A DNA stretch of 64,000 nt from Streptosporangium roseum DSM 43021 (GCF_000024865.1 NC_013595.1:682001-746000); one strand, 5' to 3'. Counted from the stretch's first letter, positions 1 to 8,775 are shown. The notes: generated from the sequence alone by a model not told the origin. Numbers and translations are program-made.

Positions 1-827
1 CCGTCCCCCCGCCCCCCGCCCACGAGCCCAACGCCGACCCCCCGAAGGAGCTGGCAGCCGCCTCCCGTCCCGTCCGCCCCGGTCCCGGTGGGAGGGCTCC
101 CGGCGCGGCCGGTCCCGGCATGACCCGCCCGGCTCCCACCGCCGACGAGGCGGCCTCGGATACGGCCCCCGCCGCCGGTCAGACCGGTCCCGGTGCGGTC
201 TCCGCCGGTCAGGTGGGTCCGAGTGCGGGCCGCCCCGCTCCCCGCGCGGGTGAGACCGGCTCCGGCGCCTCCGCCGGTGAGGTGCGCTCCGGTACGGCTT
301 CCGCCGCCGGTGAGACGGCTCCCGGTGCGGCCCCTGCCGCCGGCGGGACGCATACCGGTGCGGCACGGCCCGCTTCCGCCGCCGGTCAGGCGGGTCCCGG
401 TGCGGACCGAACCGTCCCGGGCGCGGGTGCGACGGATCCCGGTGCGGACCGAACCGTCCCGGGCGCGACGGGGCCCCGGCCGGAATCCGGCGCACCCGCC
501 GACTCCTCCTCCGGACCCGCCGGCACCGCCCCCGAACCGGCCGCCACCCCCTCCGCGCCGGACGTCTCCACCCCCACCACCGGTACGGCGGGCCGTACGA
601 CGGGCAGGTCAGGACCGCCGAGGCCGCCACGGACGGCGTCGGCGGGACACGCGAGCGTCCGGGCCATCCGGCCACCGGGGGCCCTGCCCAAGAAGGACGC
701 TCCATCCACAGGAAAGCCATCCGCCGAGAAGTTGTCCACAGATGAGGGTGGCGCGCCTCCGGCGGCGGGCAGACCGGAGCAGACTTCTTCCACGGATCCG
801 AGTGGAGAGTCCGAGGAGGAGACGTGA
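1..827 (+). CDS. nuoI: C-terminal tail of probable NuoI (partial, repeat-expanded)
   Basis: The frame is open from the window edge to a TGA that overlaps the nuoJ GTG, the usual position of nuoI (complex I 8-kDa-type ferredoxin subunit). No iron-sulfur motif lies in the visible part; those would be upstream. What is visible is a Pro/Ala/Gly/Thr-rich tail of about 270 residues made of degenerate units such as AGETGSG and GPGADRTVPG, ending in a more ordinary Ser/Asp/Glu segment (SGESEEET). NuoI is normally around 160-220 residues, so such a tail is far beyond the family norm. The identification rests on gene order only. An alternative is a separate low-complexity ORF starting at the ATG at 120. 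Confidence 0.5.
   Translation, partial: VPPPPAHEPNADPPKELAAASRPVRPGPGGRAPGAAGPGMTRPAPTADEAASDTAPAAGQTGPGAVSAGQVGPSAGRPAPRAGETGSGASAGEVRSGTASAAGETAPGAAPAAGGTHTGAARPASAAGQAGPGADRTVPGAGATDPGADRTVPGATGPRPESGAPADSSSGPAGTAPEPAATPSAPDVSTPTTGTAGRTTGRSGPPRPPRTASAGHASVRAIRPPGALPKKDAPSTGKPSAEKLSTDEGGAPPAAGRPEQTSSTDPSGESEEET
120..560 (+). repeat. Degenerate GC-rich coding repeats in the NuoI tail
   Basis: Units built on 'gccggtgagac' / 'ggtcccggtgcgg' recur every 24-45 bp and remain in frame. Two near-identical copies of a 'ggtgcggaccgaaccgtc' block lie around 398 and 440. The region looks like in-frame expansion of short duplications. Confidence 0.7.
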
Positions 828-1360
828 CCGAGGTGCCGTCCTATCTGTCGCCGACCGGGCAGGAGATCGTCTTCCTGCTGCTGGGTGCGGTGGCCGTCGG
901 GTCGGCACTGCTGGTGGTGACCACCAGACAGCTTGTCCACGCCGCTCTCTGGCTGGTCGTCTGCTTCGGCGCGCTCGCCGGGGGCTACCTGGTCCTGACG
1001 GCCGAGTTCGTCGCCTGGGTCCAGGTCCTGATCTACGTCGGCGCGATCGTCGCCCTGCTCCTGTTCGGCATCATGCTCACCCGCGCTCCGATCGGCAGAA
1101 CCGCCGATCTCGACAGTCGCAACCGGCCGGCCGCCGCGGTCGTGGCGATCGCCACCGCCGCCGTGCTGGTCACCGTGGTCATCGACGGCTTCCGCACGGC
1201 CTACGCCCCTCTGGAGCCCGGCGGGGGCTCGGCCAAGGAGCTCGGCTCCAGCATCTTCCGCAACTGGGTGCTCCCGTTCGAGGCGCTCTCGGTTCTCCTG
1301 CTGGCGGCCCTGGTCGGCGCCATCGTCCTGTCCCGCACCGACATCCGGGGGAGGGACTGA
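824..1360 (+). CDS. nuoJ: NADH-quinone oxidoreductase subunit J
   Basis: A membrane subunit of respiratory complex I, which moves electrons from NADH to quinone with proton translocation. The 178-residue product has about five hydrophobic helices and the family-typical run WVQVLIYVGAIVALLLFGIM near residues 66-85. The GTG start at 824 overlaps the upstream stop (GTGA) and is preceded by a strong GAGGAGGAG ribosome-binding site. The stop lies two bases before the nuoK TTG, as expected of a translationally coupled operon. Length and context are normal, and no repeat insertion is seen. Confidence 0.95.
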   Translation: MTEVPSYLSPTGQEIVFLLLGAVAVGSALLVVTTRQLVHAALWLVVCFGALAGGYLVLTAEFVAWVQVLIYVGAIVALLLFGIMLTRAPIGRTADLDSRNRPAAAVVAIATAAVLVTVVIDGFRTAYAPLEPGGGSAKELGSSIFRNWVLPFEALSVLLLAALVGAIVLSRTDIRGRD

Positions 1361-1362
1361 CG

Positions 1363-1833
1363 TTGCACGTCGTCTATCCGGCTGTCGTCTCGGCGTTGTT
1401 GTTCTCCATCGGCGTGTACGGCGTGCTCGCCCGCCGCAACACGATCCTCGTCCTGATGTCCGTCGAGCTGATGCTCAACGCGGTCAACCTCAACCTGGTC
1501 GCCTTCGACGTGTGGCTGCGCGACCGGTTGCACAGTGGCCAGGTCCTCACGCTTTTCGTCATCGTGATCGCCGCAGCCGAGGTCGGTCTCGGCCTCGCGA
1601 TCATCCTCGCGCTCTACCGCAACCGCCGGACCGTGGACCTCGACCGTCTCCGCGACCTGGCCGAACCCACCGCCGCCGGCGGCGGCACCGCTCAGGACCC
1701 CGCTCAGGACCCCGCCCAGGACCCTGTTCGGGGGCCGCTCCGAGGGTCGGCCCCCGCCGGATCCGGCGGGGGCCTCACCGACCCCGGCCAGGCCGTGTCC
1801 GAGCCGGCCACCAGGTCGGGTGAGACGTCGTGA
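1363..1833 (+). CDS. nuoK: NADH-quinone oxidoreductase subunit K with C-terminal extension
   Basis: A small three-helix membrane subunit of complex I. Family signatures are clear: GVYGVLARRN, LMSVELMLNAVNLNLVAF with the helix glutamate, then AAAEVGLGLAIILALYRNR. I chose the TTG at 1363 because it gives the canonical N-terminus (HVVYPAVVSALLF) and follows a GGGAGG site; upstream ORF extension is only the shadow of nuoJ. NuoK is normally about 100 residues; here 156, the last 50 being a low-complexity tail with three AQDP units and Gly/Pro-rich sequence. The stop overlaps the nuoL GTG (GTGA). Confidence 0.93.
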   Translation: MHVVYPAVVSALLFSIGVYGVLARRNTILVLMSVELMLNAVNLNLVAFDVWLRDRLHSGQVLTLFVIVIAAAEVGLGLAIILALYRNRRTVDLDRLRDLAEPTAAGGGTAQDPAQDPAQDPVRGPLRGSAPAGSGGGLTDPGQAVSEPATRSGETS

Positions 1834-3767
1834 TCGCCGTCGCCGCTCTCGTCATCCTGCTGCCCACCGTCGCGGCGGCCGCCGGGCTCCTGGGCTCCCG
1901 GTTCCCCCGGGGGCTGCGGGGCGGAGCCGCCGACGTGGCCGCGAACCGCCGGGCCGCCTGGATCGCGGTCGTGCCCACCGGGATCTCCACGGTGCTCGCG
2001 GTCTGGCTGGCCTACGCCGGCTGGAGCGGCACGGGCGGGGGGCCGGGCGAGCCGTTCCCCTTTCCCGCCGGACCCTCCGGCCCGTCCGGGGTCGGCGGCG
2101 TCACCGGGACACTCGACGTCATCGACACGGGCTCGGTGCCGATCTCCGTCGGGCTGCTCGTCGACGGCCTCTCCGCCTCGATCGCGGTGCTGGTCACCGT
2201 GGTCGCGCTGGCCGTGCAGATCTACTCGATCGGTTACCTGGGCGACGACCGGCGCTACCCCTCCTACAGCGCCTTCATCAGCCTGTTCACCGGCGCCATG
2301 CTCCTGGTCGTCTACGCGGCGGACCTCCTCGTCCTCTACGTGGGCTGGGAGATCATGGGTCTGTGCTCCTACCTGCTGATCGGGCACTGGTGGGAAGACC
2401 GGGCCAACTCCCGGGCGGCGGTCAAGGCGTTCCTGGTCACCCGGCTCGGAGATGTGGGTTTCCTGTTCGGGATCTTCGTCCTCGGCACGGCGGCCGGCAG
2501 CTTCAGGGTCGCCGACGTCATCGCCGGGGTGTCGGAGATGTCCACCGGCACGATCGTCGCCGCGACCATGCTCCTGCTCGCCGGGGTCGCCGGAAAGAGC
2601 GCCCAGGTCCCGCTGCACGTCTGGCTCCCCGACGCGATGGCCGGTCCGACGCCGATCAGTGCCCTCATCCACGCGGCCACCATGGTCGCGGCCGGAATCT
2701 TCATCGTCGCCCGCCTCTATCCGGTCTTCCTCGGCGCCGGCCCCACCCTGGACGTGCTCGCGGTCCTCGCCGCGCTCGGCATGCTCGGCGCCGCCTTGGC
2801 CGCCCTGGCGCAGGACGACCTCAAACGCGTCCTCGCCTACTCCACGATCAGCCAGCTCGCCTACATGGCCGGTGCTCTGGCTGCCGGATCCGAGAGCGCG
2901 GCGATCTTCCATCTGGTCACCCACGGCGCTTTCAAGGCCCTGCTGTTCCTCTGCGCCGGAGCGGTGATCCACGCGGTCGGCTCCAACCTCATGAGCACGA
3001 TGGGAGGGCTCCGCAGGGCGCTTCCCGTCACCTTCGTCACGATGACGATCGGCTTCGCCGCCCTGATGGGCCTGCCCCCGGCGAGCGGCTTCTTCAGCAA
3101 GGACGAGGTGCTGGTGGCCATGGAGCGCGCCCTGTCCGCAGGGCCGCTCACCGATGCGGCGGCCCTGCTGCTGTACGGCTGCGCGCTGGCCACGGTCGCG
3201 GTGACCGGCGCCTACGCCACCCGCGCATGGCTGCGGACCTTCTTCGGGGAGCGTCCCGTCAACGCCCTCCCCGAGCCGGAGCCGGGTACGGCCCACGTCG
3301 TCGACGTCCATGAGGCGCCGGCCACCATGCGCTGGCCCATCGTCATCCTCGCCGTTCCCGCCCTGCTCCTGGGCCTGGTGGGCATCGCCGAGGTCCACTG
3401 GGGCACGGCCGCCCTCAGCGTCGTGGTGGCGCTGCTGGGTGCCGGCGCGGTCTACGCGGTATGGCGCAGTGACCCGCTGGGCGATCCGGCCCGCATGCTC
3501 GGCCCCTTCCGCGCCCCCTGCGAGCAGGCCTTCTACGTCGACTCCGTCTACGCCACGCTGTTCGTCCGGCCCGTGCTCGGCCTCGGCCGCCTGGTCGCCC
3601 GCACCGACGACCGCGTGGTCGACGGCGCGGTCCGCGGCTCGGGCCGGGCCACCGTGGGCCTGGCGGGCCTGGTGCGCCTGGCGCAGAACGGCAACGCCCA
3701 GCTCTATGTCACCGGCCTGCTGGCCGGCGTCCTCCTCATCGCGGTGGGGGCGGTGATCTTCGGGTGA
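1830..3767 (+). CDS. nuoL: NADH-quinone oxidoreductase subunit L
   Basis: An antiporter-like proton-pumping subunit of complex I. The 645-residue polytopic protein contains the hallmark segments GWEIMGLCSYLLIGHW, AMAGPTPISALIHAATMVAAG and DLKRVLAYSTISQLAYM, the last with the lysine and histidine residues implicated in proton transfer in this family. The GTG start overlaps the nuoK stop. The C-terminal region ends in the hydrophobic segment typical of the NuoL lateral helix. After it comes an unusual 367-bp gap before nuoM. Confidence 0.96.
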   Translation: MIAVAALVILLPTVAAAAGLLGSRFPRGLRGGAADVAANRRAAWIAVVPTGISTVLAVWLAYAGWSGTGGGPGEPFPFPAGPSGPSGVGGVTGTLDVIDTGSVPISVGLLVDGLSASIAVLVTVVALAVQIYSIGYLGDDRRYPSYSAFISLFTGAMLLVVYAADLLVLYVGWEIMGLCSYLLIGHWWEDRANSRAAVKAFLVTRLGDVGFLFGIFVLGTAAGSFRVADVIAGVSEMSTGTIVAATMLLLAGVAGKSAQVPLHVWLPDAMAGPTPISALIHAATMVAAGIFIVARLYPVFLGAGPTLDVLAVLAALGMLGAALAALAQDDLKRVLAYSTISQLAYMAGALAAGSESAAIFHLVTHGAFKALLFLCAGAVIHAVGSNLMSTMGGLRRALPVTFVTMTIGFAALMGLPPASGFFSKDEVLVAMERALSAGPLTDAAALLLYGCALATVAVTGAYATRAWLRTFFGERPVNALPEPEPGTAHVVDVHEAPATMRWPIVILAVPALLLGLVGIAEVHWGTAALSVVVALLGAGAVYAVWRSDPLGDPARMLGPFRAPCEQAFYVDSVYATLFVRPVLGLGRLVARTDDRVVDGAVRGSGRATVGLAGLVRLAQNGNAQLYVTGLLAGVLLIAVGAVIFG

Positions 3768-4138
3768 GTTCCCCGTTGCCGCCCCTGACCGCCGCCGTGG
3801 CACCGCCGATCCGGCCGGTGACGACGAGCACGATCCCGGTCACGCCGCCTGGATGCGGTGGCCGGATCAGGCCCACACCGTCCCGGAGGGGCAGGGGCGC
3901 CAGGCTCACGCGGTCCGGGTGTGGTGGCCGGATCAGGCCCACGCCCTCCCGGATGGGCAGGGGCGCCAGGCTCGCGCTGTCCAGAGGTGACAGGGGCGCC
4001 TGGCTCACGCTGTCCGGGTGTGGTGACCGGGTCTCCTCGCCCACGCGGTCCGGGTGCGGTGGCGGACTGAGGCTCGCGCTGTCCGGGTGTGGTGGACGGA
4101 TCACGGCCTCGACGCCGGGTGAGGTGGCCGGAGCATGA
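3764..4138 (+). CDS. Repeat-derived ORF bridging nuoL and nuoM
   Basis: A 124-codon frame begins with a GTG overlapping the nuoL stop (GTGA at 3764-3767) and ends with a TGA overlapping the nuoM start (ATGA at 4135-4138). Its predicted product is low complexity, with CGGRIRPTPSR and GRGARLTRSG units, and resembles no protein family I know. The DNA is a tandem repeat. The exact coupling at both ends suggests that ribosomes can run from nuoL to nuoM through it; whether the peptide has any role is unknown. It may be non-functional. Confidence 0.35.
   Translation: MSSPLPPLTAAVAPPIRPVTTSTIPVTPPGCGGRIRPTPSRRGRGARLTRSGCGGRIRPTPSRMGRGARLALSRGDRGAWLTLSGCGDRVSSPTRSGCGGGLRLALSGCGGRITASTPGEVAGA
3846..4110 (+). 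repeat. Tandem repeat in the nuoL-nuoM gap
   Basis: Two nearly full units of about 66 bp (near 3850 and 3917) containing 'ggccggatcaggcccac' and 'ggggcgccaggctc' are followed by shorter 33-35-bp variants that start 'gggtgtggtg' and end 'cgctgtcc'. All units keep one frame open. Confidence 0.8.
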
Positions 4139-5748
4139 GCTGGGTGCTGATCGCGCTTCTCGGGGTGCCGCTGGCAGGGGCCGCCGCTCTGCTCGCACTG
4201 TCCAGGACGGATACCGCGGCCGGGGGGCGGCTGCTCCGGGTGCACGCCCTGGCCGTCTCCGGGATCACGTTCGCGCTGTCGGTGGTGCTGGCCGCCGGGT
4301 TCGACTACGGCGACGCGGCCCGAGTGCAGTTCTCGACGGACCTGGCCTGGGTCCCGGGGCTGGACCTCAGGTTCCACCTCGGAGTGGACGGCATCTCGCT
4401 GCCCCTGGTCGTGCTGACCACGCTGCTGACCTTCCTCTGCTCCGTCTACCTGTGCTGGGGCCGTGCCGACGGGCCCGGACAGCTGCTGCGACCCAAGTCC
4501 GGCGGCAACCGGCCCCGGGCCCTGGTGTTCACGCTGCTCGTCCTCGAAGTAGGCATGATCGGCACGTTCCTCGCCCTCGACCTGCTGTTGTTCTTCGTTT
4601 TCTTCGAGGTCGTCCTCATCCCGATGTACTTCGTGATCGCTGTCTGGGGCGGGCGCGCCCGGCGGGCCGCGGCGATCAAGTTCATCCTCTACACCCTGCT
4701 CGGCTCCGTCGTGCTCCTGCTCGGCCTGCTCCTCATCTGGGCGCAGACCGGCACCCTCGACATGATCGCCCTGGCCCGCGCCCAAGGGGCGGGGATGTCC
4801 TCCTCGGTGCAGGTGCTCGCCTTCGTCGCCGTCGGCATCGGCCTCGCGGTCAAGACTCCGATGTGGCCGCTGCACACCTGGCTGCCCGCCGCCCACACCG
4901 AGGCGCCCACCGTCGGCTCGGTGCTCCTCGCGGGTGTCCTGCTCAAGATGGGCACCTACGGCTTCGCCCGCATCGCCATCCCGGTTCTGCCCGACGGCGC
5001 CGCGGCCATGGCCCCCTGGCTCGGTGCCTTCGCGGTGATCGGCATCGTCTACGGCTCCCTCGCCTGCCTCGCCCAGCGCGATCTCAAACGGATGATCGCC
5101 TACTCCTCCATCGGTCACATGGGCTTCGTCCTGCTGGGCTTCGCTACGCTCACCCCGGTCGGCATCAACGGCGCCCTCTTCGGCAACATCGCCCACGGCC
5201 TGATCACCGCCCTGCTGTTCTTCATCGCCGGAGCGATCAAGGATCGCTACGGCACCACCGACATGCCCTCGCTCGGCGGCGGCATGCTGTCGCGCCTGCC
5301 GCATCTCGGCTCCCTGCTGACCTTCGCCGCCGTCGCCTCCCTCGGAATGCCGGGCCTGGCGGGTTTCTGGGGCGAGATGCTGGCACTCCTCGGCGCCTAC
5401 GGACCGGCCGCGGGCCTGTCCCGTCCGCTCTACCTGACCTTCATGGCCCTCGGGGGCCTCGGCACCGTCCTGACCGCCGCCTACTTCCTGCTCATGCTCT
5501 CCCGCGTCACCCACGGCCGCTCCGTCGAGACCGTGCACGCCCCGGTGCTCGCCGCGGTGGGCGGGGGAGGCGGCAGCCGGCCGGGAGCCGTCATGAGGGT
5601 CGGGATCGCGCGCGTGCGAGACGTCACCGGCTACGAGCTGGCAGCCTGGGTGCCGCTGATCGCGCTGATCCTGCTGCTCGGTCTCTGGCCGAAGACGCTC
5701 CTGCTCGTCACCGGCCCGGTGGTCCAGACCCTCCTGGGGGCGCCGTGA
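4135..5748 (+). CDS. nuoM: NADH-quinone oxidoreductase subunit M
   Basis: A second antiporter-like proton-pumping subunit of complex I, 537 residues. Diagnostic stretches include FFVFFEVVLIPMYFVI, HTWLPAAHTEAPTVGSVLLA, LKMGTYGFARI and DLKRMIAYSSIGHMGFV. The ATG at 4135 gives the standard start MSWVLIALLG. The TGA overlaps the nuoN GTG by 4 bp (GTGA). It is separated from nuoL by repeats, unlike the tight spacing elsewhere in this operon. Confidence 0.96.
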   Translation: MSWVLIALLGVPLAGAAALLALSRTDTAAGGRLLRVHALAVSGITFALSVVLAAGFDYGDAARVQFSTDLAWVPGLDLRFHLGVDGISLPLVVLTTLLTFLCSVYLCWGRADGPGQLLRPKSGGNRPRALVFTLLVLEVGMIGTFLALDLLLFFVFFEVVLIPMYFVIAVWGGRARRAAAIKFILYTLLGSVVLLLGLLLIWAQTGTLDMIALARAQGAGMSSSVQVLAFVAVGIGLAVKTPMWPLHTWLPAAHTEAPTVGSVLLAGVLLKMGTYGFARIAIPVLPDGAAAMAPWLGAFAVIGIVYGSLACLAQRDLKRMIAYSSIGHMGFVLLGFATLTPVGINGALFGNIAHGLITALLFFIAGAIKDRYGTTDMPSLGGGMLSRLPHLGSLLTFAAVASLGMPGLAGFWGEMLALLGAYGPAAGLSRPLYLTFMALGGLGTVLTAAYFLLMLSRVTHGRSVETVHAPVLAAVGGGGGSRPGAVMRVGIARVRDVTGYELAAWVPLIALILLLGLWPKTLLLVTGPVVQTLLGAP

Positions 5749-7649
5749 TCCAGTCGATCGACTACTACGCGGTCGCGCCGCTGCTGGTTCTCGCCCTCAC
5801 CGCCGGAGCCGTGCTCCTCCTGGACGCCTTCCTGCCCCGCAGGCCGTACGCGCGCCCCCTGCTCGGAGCGGTCACCCTCACCGGGGTCCTGGGCGCGCTC
5901 GGCGTGGTGGTCGCGCAGGCCGTGCGGGCCGGCGATCCGATGCGGACCTTCTGCGTGCCCGCCGGGCTCCCCGGCCCCACCAGGGCCGGCATCGGCGCGC
6001 TGGACATCGGGACGCTCGCATCAGGGCCGGGCGGGCCGGACGGAGCCGCCTCGGCGCTGTGCTCGTTCGTGGTCGACGACTTCACGCTGATCTTCGCGGG
6101 GCTCGCGCTGGCCGCCGGGGTCGTCGTGGTGCTCCTGTCGATGGCGGAGCTCTCCTCCGGAGACGTCCCCGTCGGCGAGTGGTATTTCCTGCTGCTCTGC
6201 ACGCTGGTCGGCGCTGTCGCCCTGCCCGCCTCCCGGGACCTGGTCATGCTCGTGGTCGCGCTGGAGCTGGTCTCGCTGCCGGTCTTCGCGCTCACCGCCC
6301 TCAGACGCTACGACGGCCGGAGCTCGGAGGCGGCGGTCAAGCTCTTCCTGGTCTCCGTGGTCTCCACGGCGGTGATGCTCTTCGGGGTCTCCCTGCTGTA
6401 CGGCATGACCGGGACCGTCTACCTCGACAGGCTGGCCCAGGTCCTGCGCGGGCCCGTCACGGAGCCCATGGCCGGACCCGGGCCGGGACAGGCGGCCTCC
6501 GACGCCTATGCCTCCACGCTCCGGATCGCCTACGACCTGCCACCGGTGCTCGTCGTGGCCGTGGTCCTGGTGATCGCCGGGTTCGGCTTCAAGGTCGCGG
6601 CGGTGCCGTTCCACGCGTGGGCGGGCGACGTCTACCAGGGGGCTCCGATCCCGGTCGCGGCCCTGCTCTCGGTGATCTCCAAGGCCGCGGGGTTCGCCGG
6701 GCTGATCCTCATCCTGGTCGCCGCCCTGCGGGGCCAGGTCGCGGTCTGGGCTCCGCTGGTCGCGATCATCGCCGCGCTGACCATGACCGTCGGCAACCTT
6801 CTGGCCCTGCGCCAGCGCCATGCCGTACGCCTGCTCGCCTGGTCCTCGGTCGCCCAGTCGGGCTACATCCTCGCTCCCCTCGGCGTCCGCGACGACGAGG
6901 CGATGAGTGCCTCGATCGCCTATCTGGTGTTCTACGCGGCGATGAACCTCGGGGCGTTCGCGGTGGTCATGCTGGTGTCGCGGCGCGGGGCCCGGGGTGG
7001 GCTGGACGACTACCGGGGGCTGGCGTTCCGCAACCCGGCAGCCGGGCTGGCACTGGCCTTCTTCCTGATCTGCCTGGCGGGGCTGCCACCGGGGCTGGCC
7101 GGGCTGTTCGCCAAGATCGTGGTGTTCCGGGAGCTCGTCGACGGCGGCGGGGCCTGGCTGGCCCTGGTGATGGCCGCCAACACGGTTGTCGGGCTCTACT
7201 ACTACGTCGCCTGGGCGGCACGGATCTTCACCCCGGTCCCGGTGACCGAGGGCGCCGGCGCTCCCGCGCCAGTGGGCGGTGCCCCCACGGGAGAGGGCGT
7301 TCCTTCCCCGATGGGTGGCGACCGTGCCGGAGCCGGTCCCCCGGGAGTGGGTGGTGGTCCTGCGGGAGAGGGCGTCCCCTCCCCGGTGGGTGGTGGTCCT
7401 GCGGGAGAGGGCGTCCCCTCCCCGGTGGGTGGTGGTCCTGCGGAAGGGGGCGTCCCCCCTGCGGCGGGTGAGGATCCTACGGGGGCCGGTGTCCCTTCGG
7501 CGGCGGGCGGTCGTGCCGGGGGCGACCGCGCCGGATGGGTGCCGGTGGGGGTGGCCATCGTGCTGGCCGGGGTCGTCGCGGTGGTGTTCTCGATCGCCCC
7601 CCAGGTGGTGCTCGACCTCCTGCCGGAGAGCTTCATCGCTTCCGGCTGA
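5745..7649 (+). CDS. nuoN: NADH-quinone oxidoreductase subunit N with repeat-filled loop
   Basis: The third antiporter-like membrane subunit of complex I. Recognisable segments are ELVSLPVFALTALRRYD, FGFKVAAVPFHAWAGDVYQG, SKAAGFAGL and AWSSVAQSGYIL. The GTG at 5745 overlaps the nuoM stop. The 634-residue length exceeds the usual 480-550 because about 85 residues of Gly/Pro-rich repeats (GEGVPSPVGGGPA units) sit between the penultimate and final membrane helices. The last helix (VAIVLAGVVAVVFSIAPQVV) is intact, so the protein could still fold around the extra loop. The stop codon lies inside the first copy of a 33-bp tandem repeat. Confidence 0.94.
   Translation: MIQSIDYYAVAPLLVLALTAGAVLLLDAFLPRRPYARPLLGAVTLTGVLGALGVVVAQAVRAGDPMRTFCVPAGLPGPTRAGIGALDIGTLASGPGGPDGAASALCSFVVDDFTLIFAGLALAAGVVVVLLSMAELSSGDVPVGEWYFLLLCTLVGAVALPASRDLVMLVVALELVSLPVFALTALRRYDGRSSEAAVKLFLVSVVSTAVMLFGVSLLYGMTGTVYLDRLAQVLRGPVTEPMAGPGPGQAASDAYASTLRIAYDLPPVLVVAVVLVIAGFGFKVAAVPFHAWAGDVYQGAPIPVAALLSVISKAAGFAGLILILVAALRGQVAVWAPLVAIIAALTMTVGNLLALRQRHAVRLLAWSSVAQSGYILAPLGVRDDEAMSASIAYLVFYAAMNLGAFAVVMLVSRRGARGGLDDYRGLAFRNPAAGLALAFFLICLAGLPPGLAGLFAKIVVFRELVDGGGAWLALVMAANTVVGLYYYVAWAARIFTPVPVTEGAGAPAPVGGAPTGEGVPSPMGGDRAGAGPPGVGGGPAGEGVPSPVGGGPAGEGVPSPVGGGPAEGGVPPAAGEDPTGAGVPSAAGGRAGGDRAGWVPVGVAIVLAGVVAVVFSIAPQVVLDLLPESFIASG
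7260..7525 (+). repeat. In-frame tandem repeat inside nuoN
   Basis: Units of about 48 bp include 'ggtggtcctgcgggagag' followed by 'ggcgtcccctccccggtg'. Two adjacent copies (about 7350-7445) are identical and others are diverged. The length changes preserve the reading frame. Confidence 0.85.
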
Positions 7650-7740
7650 ACGATCCCGGGAACGTTCGACCTGGCCGGCTGAATGATTCCGGGAACGTTC
7701 GACCTGGCCGGCTGAATGATTCCGGGAACGTTCGACCTGG
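7642..7740 (+). repeat. Three 33-bp tandem repeats spanning the nuoN stop codon
   Basis: Three copies (7642-7674, 7675-7707, 7708-7740) each begin 'ccggctga' and contain 'gggaacgttcgacctgg'. Copies two and three are identical and copy one differs at two positions. The first copy contains the nuoN TGA, so the duplication has copied the end of the gene into the intergenic space. Confidence 0.9.
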
Positions 7741-7789
7741 CCGGAGACGTTGGCATTGGTGAATCGGCATCAACCGAAAGGGGGGTGCA

Positions 7790-8641
7790 GTGCACCACAA
7801 CGGTCTGCGTACCGCGGTCCTTCTCGGCGCACTGTCCGCGGTGATCATCGCGGTGGGAGCGTGGCTGGGGGGCGGCGCCGGCGTGCAGATCGCGGTTCTG
7901 ATCGCGTTGGCGGCCAATGGTGTCGCCTACTTCTTCTCCGACCGGATCGCCCTGTCCGCCATGCGTGCCCGGCCGGTGGGCGAGGTCGAGCAACCGACCC
8001 TCTACCGGATCGTGCGCGAGCTCTCCACCGAGGCCCGCCAACCCATGCCCCGGCTGTACGTCTCGCCGACCATGCAGCCCAACGCCTTCGCGACCGGCCG
8101 CAACCCCCGCAACGCCGCGGTCTGCGTGACCTACGGCATCACGCAGCTCCTCGACGAGCGCGAGCTGCGCGGGGTCATAGGACACGAGCTGTCCCACGTC
8201 TACAACCGGGACATCCTGATCTCCTCCGTGGCGGGCGCGCTGGCCACGATGATCACCTATCTTGGCTACGTCGGCCTGATCTTCGGCGGCGGGGACGACG
8301 ATGAGGGGCCCGGTTTCATCGGAGCCCTGCTCATGATGGTGCTCGGCCCGGTCGCCGCCGGGATGATCCAGATGGCCATCTCCCGATCCCGCGAATACCA
8401 GGCGGACGAGTCCGGAGCCCGGCTGACCGGCGACCCGCTGGCCCTCGCCTCGGCGCTGAGGAAGATCGAGATGGGCACCCGTCAGCTGCCGCTCCCCGAG
8501 AACGGCCGTCTCGCCTCCGCCTCCCACCTCATGATCGCCAACCCCTTCCGGGGGGCTGGAATCGGCCGGTTGTTCTCCACCCACCCGCCCACCGCCGAGC
8601 GCGTCGCCCGGCTGGAGCGGATGGCCGGCTACCGCCGTTGA
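7790..8641 (+). CDS. htpX: Protease HtpX homologue (M48 zinc metalloprotease)
   Basis: A membrane-bound metalloprotease thought to degrade misfolded membrane proteins. The 283-residue product starts with two hydrophobic helices (residues about 7-43) and carries the zinc motif GHELSHVYNRD (HExxH near residue 131), two further hydrophobic segments, and the third-ligand region SREYQADESGARL. The GTG start at 7790 follows an AAAGGGGGG ribosome-binding site. It sits downstream of nuoN but separated by repeats, so it may have its own promoter. Length and motifs are normal. Confidence 0.93.
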   Translation: MHHNGLRTAVLLGALSAVIIAVGAWLGGGAGVQIAVLIALAANGVAYFFSDRIALSAMRARPVGEVEQPTLYRIVRELSTEARQPMPRLYVSPTMQPNAFATGRNPRNAAVCVTYGITQLLDERELRGVIGHELSHVYNRDILISSVAGALATMITYLGYVGLIFGGGDDDEGPGFIGALLMMVLGPVAAGMIQMAISRSREYQADESGARLTGDPLALASALRKIEMGTRQLPLPENGRLASASHLMIANPFRGAGIGRLFSTHPPTAERVARLERMAGYRR

Positions 8642-8775
8642 GGCCGGTCAGGGGCTGAGCCCGGCGATGGCCGGCTACCGCCGGTGAGACCGGTCAGGGT
8701 CGAGTCCGGCGATGGTTGGGTTGTGGACGGTTGAGACCGGTCAGGGGCTGAGGCCGGCGATGATCGGGTTGTGGA
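8615..8775. repeat. Tandem repeats between the stops of convergent htpX and a propeller gene
   Basis: A unit of about 45 bp ('gatggccggctaccgcc' then 'ccggtcagggg') occurs at the end of htpX, again just after it, and in diverged form through the 3' end of the minus-strand gene at 8741. Both stop codons therefore lie inside repeat copies. Confidence 0.75.

Noticed and set aside
193..1833. Long plus-strand frame of 546 codons starting inside the NuoI tail
   Set aside because: Its first two thirds are Pro/Arg-rich text antisense to codon usage of nuoI/nuoJ. Only the last part is real (nuoK from 1363).
1704..3803. Minus-strand frame of about 700 codons opposite nuoL
   Set aside because: Asp/Gly/Arg/His-rich low-complexity product, the normal shadow of a very GC-rich gene. 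nuoL on the plus strand has full family motifs.
3846..4110. CRISPR-like array in the nuoL-nuoM gap
   Set aside because: Repeats of unequal length with no spacer structure; they are simple tandem duplications.
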